Shown one piece after another: positions 54,701-61,800 of a DNA stretch of 64,000 bases. Positions within the stretch are counted from its first letter, which is position 1; each line of letters begins with the position of its first letter. Made by a program: the position numbers and the translations under genes. The DNA lies in NCBI RefSeq assembly GCF_028807635.1, contig NZ_JARBAX010000002.1, positions 1,798,001 through 1,862,000 of the forward strand. The letters run 5' to 3'. The notes under the pieces were generated by a model. It worked only from the letters and a program-made list of their open reading frames with translations, ran no database searches and was not told the origin of the DNA. This stretch comes from Streptomyces spiramyceticus (lineage in GTDB: Bacteria > Actinomycetota > Actinomycetes > Streptomycetales > Streptomycetaceae).

Positions 54701-57700
54701 CACCTCCTCGGCGGTGACGAGCGGCACGGCGTACGTCGTGGTGCCCGCGACGAGCGCGAGGAACCGGTCAACAACCGCGGCGTCGTACACGAGGGCCATG
54801 CGGGCCGCCGCGGCACCGAGATCGGCCGTGGCCGCCGGCACCGCGAGCTCGGTGTCCACCGCGGTGAGCGCGTTCCGCAGGGCCGACAGGTCCCGCTCGA
54901 CCTGCGTCGGCGTCGGCGTGAGCTTGCCGGTCGGGTCGGCGTGCCGCAGCAGGAAGTCGACGTCGGCGACCTTGAGCTTCGTACCCTTGAGCAGCGCGGC
55001 GGCGTCGACGAGCCGGAGGAGGGACGGGGCGGCGGAGCCCAGGTCGTCCGCGAACGGGTCGATGCCGGACAGCTCGAGCAGGGTGTCGAGGTCGGCCGTG
55101 CCGAGCTTGACCAGCGGCGCGAGCCGGTCCTGCCGGACCGTCGGGTCGAGTCCCGGCTCGAACAGCGCGAGCCACTGGTCCCGCTTCTTCGCGGACAGGT
55201 CGAGCTGGGAGGCCAGTCGGAGGAACCCGGCGAGGCGGTCCAACATGGCATCGAACGCGGCGTCGATCGTCTCGGTGGTGAGCGTCGCGGGGGCGACGCC
55301 GAGGAAGGCCACGATCACGGTGTCGGTCGCCGTGATGCTCCAGCCGAGCTTCTTCCACAACCGGATGAACCGCAGCAGCCGGTGGTGGTCGATCTCCGTG
55401 AGCTGGTTCGCCGTCATGTCCGGCAGCACGTGCCGGAGCTCGACCATGCCGAAGTCGCACGCGTGGCTGTCGTCGCCCGGCGGCGTCAGGTCCGTGAGCG
55501 TGATCGTGCCCATGATGAGATCCTGGTGCGCGTCGAGCCACGCGAGCACGTCGCCGCCGTACGGCGCCGGGTCGAGGTCGTCCGGGAGCAGGTCGGTGAA
55601 CTCGCCGTCGCTCAGCGTGCCGTCGAACCGCTGCTGGATCTGCCCGATCGAGACCTTCAATGCCTCGAGCAGGGGCACCAGCACCGACCCCGGGTTGACG
55701 AACGTCGACCGCAGCAGGTCCGCGAGCTGGACGTACGTGACGTCGGTGCGCCGGCTGAACGTCTTCGCGTTGCCGACGATCGCGTTGAGCGCGGCGAGGG
55801 TCGTCGCGGCCGGCTCGCCGTAGAGCTCCGGCAGTGCGCGGAACCCGACGTCGGTGAGCAGCGACAGCTCTGCGGCGTTGAGGCCGAGCCACTCGCGCCG
55901 CGCGTCGGCGGGCGTGCCGAAAACGTCGAGCGCGGCCGGCAGGGAGGTGTCCCACACCTCGAACAGCGCGCGCAGGTGCGTGAGCGGGGCGTCAAACGGC
56001 AGCGGCGACGGGTACACCGCGGCCTTCGTCGTGTCGTACGCGGTGTCAACGACGAAGTCCGGATCGGCGAGCAGGTCAGCCGTCGCGGCGTCGGGCCGGG
56101 TGTCGTGGCCCTCGTAGCCGACGAGGGTGCCGTTGACGACCCAGTGCTCGAGGATCTCGAGGACGAGGTCGACGTAGGGCAGCGCGGTGTTGGTGTTCTC
56201 GCAGGACAGGCCGAGGTGCTGCAGGTCCGGGCGGCGGGCGAGTAGCACGTCGAGCGGGTTGTCGAGCGTGTGCGGCTCGTCCGCGACGTCGACGAACTCG
56301 AGCAGCTCGACGAGGTACGCTGCGGGGCTCAGCGCCGAACGGCAGTGGCCGCACGAGCAGTAGTCCATGCTGCCGAACAGGTCCTCGAGGGTCGCCGACG
56401 CGACGATCTCCGGGTCCGGCTCCGACGCTTGCCGAGTGAGCCGTCCGGTGATGCTGTAGACGTTCGGCGCTCCGCGGTAAGCGAGGTACTGGGTCGCGAT
56501 GGTGAGCGCGGTGGTGTGCACCTGCTGCGCCTTCGCGTACGTGAGCCGGGCCTCCATGGTGCTGGGGAACTTGTCCCCGAACGCCGTCACGAACCCGGTC
56601 GGCGAGTACCGCATCACCTGCAGCGCGGAGTCGATGCCAACGGACGACAGCGTAACCATCGCATCGTTCGACGGGCTGATCTGGAACATCCGCTCCACCT
56701 TGAGCGCGCCCTCCCGGGCCCCAGTGCTGAGGTCCGCGAAGCCCTCCCACGTGCGCACGGGAGCGACACCGAGCGACGTGTTCGCACTGCGCTGTGCGAA
56801 GAACGCGGCGACCTCGTCCTTTGCCTCAGGGGCGACCGCGACGGCGTTGCTGCGGACGAGGTCGGCGGTGACCCCTGCGGGGAAACGGGTCGCGACCTGC
56901 GCAGCTAGTCCGGACGTGTACTGCTCGACGGTGAGCCCCTCGGGCACGTCGTCGCCGACGACGTCGCGCCACGCCGCCGCGCGGTAGAAGCCATGGTCGG
57001 CGAGCTCGGCGGCGTCGCCCAGCCCGATCCGCTCGACGAGCCGACCGGCCACGGGCGCGTTCTGCCGCGTGATCTCGCCCAGCACGGCGTCGGTCTGCAG
57101 CGCGCCGATGGTGCGCTCGTCGAACCCGCAGTTGGCGAGCGAGGACCACAGTGCGTCGGGATCGCTGTGCGTCGACCGGTACGTGGCGAGGAAAGTCCCC
57201 TGCTGGTCAGCGTCGAGCCGCACGCTGAGCATGTCGCCCAGCGACGACACCCTGCCTTCCGGCCGGAAGTTGCGCAGGCTCTCCAGCGCTGCCTCCCGGT
57301 ACAGCCGCAAAGTGCGCTCGATGTCGTCGTCCGCCGAGATGACACCCCCCTGCGCGGCCCGCTGGAGCGCCTCCCTGACCGTGTTGTCGTCGAGCCGGTA
57401 GATCTGATCGAGGTCGCCGGGCAGGCCGGCGCGCATGAGGGCGTAGTAGTGCGATGCGGGGATCTGCGTCTGTGCGCTCAGCTGCTCTGCCCGCGCCGCC
57501 ATCGCGACGCCGCGCGCGTCCCAGGCGCCACGTCCAGCGAGGTAGCTGACACCGCCCGCGTCGACGTCGCCGAAATGCCAGTCCCCCAGCAGGGGCTTGA
57601 CGTGCGCGAGCAGTCGGACGTACTCCGGAGCGGCTGGAACGTCGGCACGCTCGACGACGAGGTCGACGGTCGCGTGCCGCGGAGCCTGAAACAGGGTGTC

Positions 57701-58261
57701 GCTCTCGGCGACCACGGGGGTGTCGCGACCGGCGATGACCACGCGGACCAGCAAGTCGGCGGCGGGCTTGCCGGACAGCGCGGCCGCCTCGTACGTGACC
57801 ACGTACCGGCCGTCGGTACCGGTGGCGGCGGTGCCAAGCAGCCTCTTGCCCGCAACGGCCTGGTCCCACGCCTCGACTTCAAGCCCGACCGCGGCGACGC
57901 CCGCGGCGTCCGTGGCGACACCCTGCACCGAGAACACCCCGTCGCCCATAGTCGGCTCAGCCCTGGGCGGTCGGACGACGACGGAAACGACTTCTTCGGG
58001 CTCACGCCCGCTCCACAGCCCGCCGCCGACGGTGTACTCCTCACCGTTCGGGCCGGTAATACGGAAGCCGACTTCTTCGCCGTTGGTCACAAGCACCCTG
58101 AAACGGTGCGGATTCACCGCTAGCCCGAACACGCCATTGGCATTCGTCTGCACGATCCCCAGGCTCTCGGAGGCCCGCATTGTGACCGCCTCGACCGTCA
58201 GGCCTGGGACTGGCCGGCGGCTCCGTTCGTCGATCACCCGCCCCTTAATAAAGTTGGCCAT
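51737..58261 (-). CDS. Tc toxin subunit A, N-terminal half (VRP1, ABC-toxin N, neuraminidase-like)
   Basis: A 2174-aa protein. Two carboxypeptidase-regulatory/Ig-like domains open it (about 1-105, KGRVIDERSRRPVPGLTVEA; about 108-210, FSVQGVATDAAGVAAVGLEV), unusual for TcA. The VRP1/SpvA signature DYCSCGHCRSALSPAAYLVE is near residue 630. Long helical shell repeats follow. The ABC-toxin N region is at about 1650-1790 (LVAYILHHDTPSPEIETPEQ, MDACMQTSRIRLALSTVQLF) and a neuraminidase-like beta domain at about 1800-2010 (KRLFVFWVTTLVQ). It ends where one-chain TcA continues into the pore. With the next gene it makes a 3270-aa TcA, longer than the usual 2500. ATG 58261 follows AAAGGAAAG. No signal peptide. 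Confidence 0.9.
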   Translation of the reverse strand: MANFIKGRVIDERSRRPVPGLTVEAVTMRASESLGIVQTNANGVFGLAVNPHRFRVLVTNGEEVGFRITGPNGEEYTVGGGLWSGREPEEVVSVVVRPPRAEPTMGDGVFSVQGVATDAAGVAAVGLEVEAWDQAVAGKRLLGTAATGTDGRYVVTYEAAALSGKPAADLLVRVVIAGRDTPVVAESDTLFQAPRHATVDLVVERADVPAAPEYVRLLAHVKPLLGDWHFGDVDAGGVSYLAGRGAWDARGVAMAARAEQLSAQTQIPASHYYALMRAGLPGDLDQIYRLDDNTVREALQRAAQGGVISADDDIERTLRLYREAALESLRNFRPEGRVSSLGDMLSVRLDADQQGTFLATYRSTHSDPDALWSSLANCGFDERTIGALQTDAVLGEITRQNAPVAGRLVERIGLGDAAELADHGFYRAAAWRDVVGDDVPEGLTVEQYTSGLAAQVATRFPAGVTADLVRSNAVAVAPEAKDEVAAFFAQRSANTSLGVAPVRTWEGFADLSTGAREGALKVERMFQISPSNDAMVTLSSVGIDSALQVMRYSPTGFVTAFGDKFPSTMEARLTYAKAQQVHTTALTIATQYLAYRGAPNVYSITGRLTRQASEPDPEIVASATLEDLFGSMDYCSCGHCRSALSPAAYLVELLEFVDVADEPHTLDNPLDVLLARRPDLQHLGLSCENTNTALPYVDLVLEILEHWVVNGTLVGYEGHDTRPDAATADLLADPDFVVDTAYDTTKAAVYPSPLPFDAPLTHLRALFEVWDTSLPAALDVFGTPADARREWLGLNAAELSLLTDVGFRALPELYGEPAATTLAALNAIVGNAKTFSRRTDVTYVQLADLLRSTFVNPGSVLVPLLEALKVSIGQIQQRFDGTLSDGEFTDLLPDDLDPAPYGGDVLAWLDAHQDLIMGTITLTDLTPPGDDSHACDFGMVELRHVLPDMTANQLTEIDHHRLLRFIRLWKKLGWSITATDTVIVAFLGVAPATLTTETIDAAFDAMLDRLAGFLRLASQLDLSAKKRDQWLALFEPGLDPTVRQDRLAPLVKLGTADLDTLLELSGIDPFADDLGSAAPSLLRLVDAAALLKGTKLKVADVDFLLRHADPTGKLTPTPTQVERDLSALRNALTAVDTELAVPAATADLGAAAARMALVYDAAVVDRFLALVAGTTTYAVPLVTAEEVLPAPLTAIAPGVRIDPFHNTLTSTGLLSAATRTALDTAIAALTLADVEEITAPADLTAFKAALTTAFQDLQDAADADLDDLDDEFPELKALYDTLITLTDPAAQAAAIVVGILPELRATLRGTALRTALATVTKADVEVLDALASDPDVLHADGDPTAIFLDDFAGLETPPALGANGTHELLLDPPASTDFLLYVAAPAGTSVTLDVDGVTAIPTTPTDADGELRSVTSIALTAGDLALVTLTLAGLPAGRSAELRWRTNALAKAAVPASRVYDAGAYEQAERTMRRVQKTVLAAKALGLTAGEVADLGAVRTVTAGLWNGLAVDGTIAVPDVVAQWARLAWVLWFVRLKKEHEPEGDTFLGILREPDAADAQGKLVVAGVMEWAEADLTAVLTEFGLTVNDLGDLANLRRVTAALDLVATTLQPASDLVAWTVPNPDGVLVRGVRETLKERMDLAAWRESMQSVSDAVRNARRDALVAYILHHDTPSPEIETPEQLYEYFLVDVQMDACMQTSRIRLALSTVQLFVQRCLLNLEPAVSPSSINADHWTWMRRYRVWEANRKVFLYPENWLEPELRDGKSPFFRDLESELLKADITQDLAELAYLHYLRKLDDVAHLEIAGAFLEEKTPGTIDDDILHVIGRTLGSTREHWYRRHEYGYWTPWEKIGLNIEGDVVVPVVWKKRLFVFWVTTLVQAQGDPAKSPQDISDEAWSLAARVDATVTLHRGEYYRGTWQSSKSTETSTSLTWSSLSSFDPRLIRCVTTVYTPTSAPGGPPLSERLEFRLGYRAGGYIGDYILTFTSPNAQPHVSSEDPFWVYLGDQASMLELGRSPLPQVDANQWTYPDKVFTVRVQQPSEPKDPVAMTVLTKTGNLVDGFRVRPTLQHGVSNPWEMPLFYTDERSVFFVTGDEQLYHEGKFRYYDDLIVDGGMLHLPHLYEEPVKPKIPKPGDPVFDPTWALQIPGNTVFVFGGTTFDAGGAVKKQQLRNL

Positions 58262-58841
58262 GCTGGCTTTCCTTTTTCATTTCCGTTTCTCCCTGTTGAT
58301 CCCGACTCAGGCTGAAGTCGGGAACGTTACAAGAGCGGGTGAAGCACTTGTATAGCGACCACCGCTGCTCCGCTGCCTGCAGCAACTCGCGCGTCTCGAT
58401 GTGGCTCGCCTTGGCGATGACTTCCTGCAACGGAAGCCAACGTGTTGTCGGTCTTTGTCCTTCCACAGCCCACGCTCGACGGCTTGCATCAGGACGAAGT
58501 GCATCGTGATGACGGCGCCATCGACCGACCAGGTTTCGGCGCCCAGGTCGTGGACGATGCGTGCCCACAAGCCGGTTTCCTGGTGCACTTCATGCACGGC
58601 GGTTTCACGGGGCTGCTCGCCTTCTTCGACGTGGCCCTCGGGCTGCACCCATTGCGTCGGATCGCTCGTCGCTTCGACGAGCAGGTATTCGGCCGTGCGG
58701 CCCGCGCAGGCGGAACACGACGCCGTCGGCGTGGGTGCAGTTGCGGGCCTCGGTCGCGGTCGTGTCGGGGGCAACACTGCCGTCTTTGGCCGCGGCCGTG
58801 ATGACGCACCAATAGGCATGGGTGGTCTGGTCAGAGTTCAT
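58245..58841 (-). pseudogene. NUDIX hydrolase of the Tc operon, broken in three frames
   Basis: Three minus-strand frames fit end to end. 58841 to about 58703 gives HAYWCVITAAAKDG and VVFRLRG. About 58702-58445 gives RTAEYLLVEATSDPTQWVQP and the NUDIX box GHVEEGEQPRETAVHEVHQE-TG. About 58442-58245 gives WLPLQEVIAKASHIETRELL. The frame changes at about 58702 and 58443. The box deviates from the consensus at two places (Arg to His, first Glu to Gln), which would weaken metal binding. The ATG overlaps the TcB-TcC stop (ATGA), and the 3' end overlaps the TcA start, so it is an integral operon member. It may be a true pseudogene or the victim of two single-base sequence errors. Confidence 0.78.
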
Positions 58842-61800
58842 TCCGGCTTCCCGCTCGTTTTGCGCGTCACGACATTCAAATATCGCCCTTTCAGATTTTC
58901 CTCTTTGATTGCGTTGCCCTGCTGCGTGAATCGATGCCAGCCAATGCTGCTATAGCGCAACGGCGTCGACGTTCGTTTGTCTCCGCCGTACGATGAAACA
59001 CCCTCACTGCCGAAGACTTCGAGGCCGGTAACTTTTGCCAGCCGATAAGCGAAGGTATCCTCAACCGGTCCGGTCCATGTGGACGAACCGACATGCGTAC
59101 CTTCTTTTCCGCCAGCGGTTCTGCACATCCCCAAGACAATCGTCGCGTCCTTTTCGAACACGATTGTCTTGTCATTGATCATTTTTTCCAAGTCTGATAG
59201 CTTGGCCGCACGCTTGGCGTCGAACGAGGCACCACCGGGCGGCTTGTCGGCGTATAGGCCGGCACCAGGCCCTTCACCGCCCAGCCCAAAGGGTGTGCCA
59301 TGCGACAGGACCACGAGTTCCTTGATCGACCCAGCGTTCTTGAGTGCATCGAGTAGCGCTTTGCCGGAATCGACTTGCACGACATCATAGCCTTCGGCTT
59401 TCAGTGCGGCTTCAGACGCCTTGTACTCATTTTGCGACACACGATAAGCACTCCACAGCTTTTTATTTGCTTCGTATTTTTTCAAATCAGAGGAATATTT
59501 CCTTTCCGCATCTTCATACTTCTTCATGCTGTCTGCGAATGCTTTCTCAGCTTTGTTCTTATCTTGCTCGTATCTTGCCTTCTCTTTATCTGAAGCATTC
59601 TTTCCGGGGGCCTCGATCGTCGGCTTCTGGGGTTTTACGGGCTTCTTGGGTTGGGGGAGTTCCTTTTCCGTCGACTTGGATTCATTGTGCATGACAATGG
59701 CGATCCTTTTTCCGCTCTGGCCGTCAGGATCGACGAAGCCCGTCGGATTGCCGAAGCAGTATTGGTAGAGGTTGGGACCTTCCTCTTCGCCTGCCGGATC
59801 GCAGGCCGTCCATCGCCCGAGCCACGGCGCGTAGTAGCGTGTGCCGTGGTAGTAGAACCCAGCCTCCTCGTCCCGCTCCTTTCCCGTATATCGATAACGT
59901 TTCGCCGTTTCCATCTCGCTGCGCACTGCCTGATACGTCGAGCTGCCGTAGGGCGCATACTCCTCGTAAGAGATGATCTGCGCCTGCTCATCCAGCTCCA
60001 AGCTGGCTGAGCCGAGGTGATTCCCGAACTGGTAGCGAATCCGTTGTCGTGGCCCTTGGTCGTCGCCCGCAGAGTCGAGCGTGCGCGTCTCCACCAGGGC
60101 GATGCGCTGCTTGTCGTGCATCACGTGCAGCGTCTCGCGCTCTAGCGTGGCCGTGTTCGCGCCGATTGGGCCGCCGTGCCTACGGAAAATCTCGAAGCCG
60201 TCGAGGTAGATGCGCTCCTCGGTGAGCCCTGGCGCCTTCTCCCAGACCTTGCGCACGCGCTGGCCTGAGGCGTCGTAAACATAGAAGGCCGCGCCACCGC
60301 CGCCCTTGTCGACCTGGCGCAACTGGTCCTTGTAGTCCCAGTGCATGTTCGGCCCAGCACCGCCGCCGCCCAGGTGCGGCATGCGCAGCATGTTGCCGTG
60401 GGCGTCGTGCAGGTAGGTGTGGGTTGCGGCTGCAACGCCACTGCCCACCTGTGTGCCGCTCAGACGGTTGTTCCGCTTGCCCGGCTCGGTCAGGCTGGTT
60501 GCCGCGTAGGTGTAGGCGCGCGTCCAGCCCGGATGCACCGGGTCGCTGCCGCGGTGCTGCATCTGCAGGAAGTTGCCGACGGCGTCATACACATAGCGCT
60601 CGGTGTAGGTGCCCATGGCGTTGCCGTCGCCTGGGTGGTCGAGTCGTGTGTGAAAGGCATCGAACCCGTCCGGGGCGGTCGGCGACAAGCGTTCACCGCC
60701 AGCCGCCTGGCCCAAGTGCTCGCGACCGTCGGCCTGGATCAGCCGGTAGAGCGCGTCGTAGATGTAGATGTTGGTCGGCTCGACGCGCCGGTTACGGAAG
60801 TAGACGGTCTGCTGCGCGTCGTCGCGGATATGGATGATGTTGCCGGCTGGGTCGTAGGTGTAGTGCAGGTTCTGCAAGCCGCAGCCCCTGTCCGCGGGCG
60901 GCTGCTTGGGCGCGGCGATGGTGACCGGCGGTGGGTTCGGGTTATCGCAGTCGTCGGTGAAGGCCACGCCCTGGGCCGTCGCGGGGTCCACGCCCCGGCG
61001 CGTATACAGGTCTGTCAGGCGGAAGGTCTCGCGGTCGTAGGCGTAGGTCGTGCGGATGACCGTCGCGTCACGGGTCTTGTAGTCGACGACTGTGCGCTGG
61101 CCCTTGGCGTCGTATGCGATAGCAGCTAAGCCGACTGGCGACAGCGCGTCGACGGCCGGGTCGAGCGGGCCAGCTGGCTCGGCGGCTCGCTCCAGCCAGA
61201 CGTCCACCCTCTCAAGCAGGTTGGCCTCGTTGAAGACAGGCTGGATGACGTTGAACTTGTTGGGGTGCCCGGGCCTGGTCAGGCTGCTGTGCGGCGCGAT
61301 GGACTGGATGGGACGGTTGAGCGCGTCGTAGCGCGTGCTGCTCTCGAACTCCTCGGTGTCGAGTTGGGGGTTTAGAAGCCAGTCCGGGATGACGGTGTAG
61401 TCGCTGACCAGTTGCCGCCTGCGACGCAGCAGGTTGCCCTTGAAGTCGTAGGCCTCAGTCGGGTTGCCACTGGCATCGAACCCTGCGTTGGTGGCGATAC
61501 CCGCGGAATCTGAGTGCCGGAGGATGCGGGTGCGCAAGTTGAGGCGCTGCGCCTCGGTCTCCTGGGCCGGCGTGGCGTTGAGGGGCGGCTCGCCGTATTC
61601 AATCTTGTCGACGAGGATGTCGCGGTTCAGCGTGCGCGGGTCGGAGTTGGTCTTGAGCGGATCGGCCTCGCTGAAGGTGCCCCGCAAGAACTGTTCTACC
61701 GGGCGACGCAGCGCGTCGTATTTGGTGGTGAAGTCGTGGCCGCGGCTGTCCCAGGCGCGGATGGGCTTGCCGGCCGCGTCGTTGAGCATCCAGCGCGCGC

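Noticed and set aside
52499..56245. Very long plus-strand open frames (over 560 codons) opposite the TcA gene
   Set aside because: They are antisense to a confidently recognised TcA, have Arg/His/Val-rich unnatural composition and arise from high GC at third positions.
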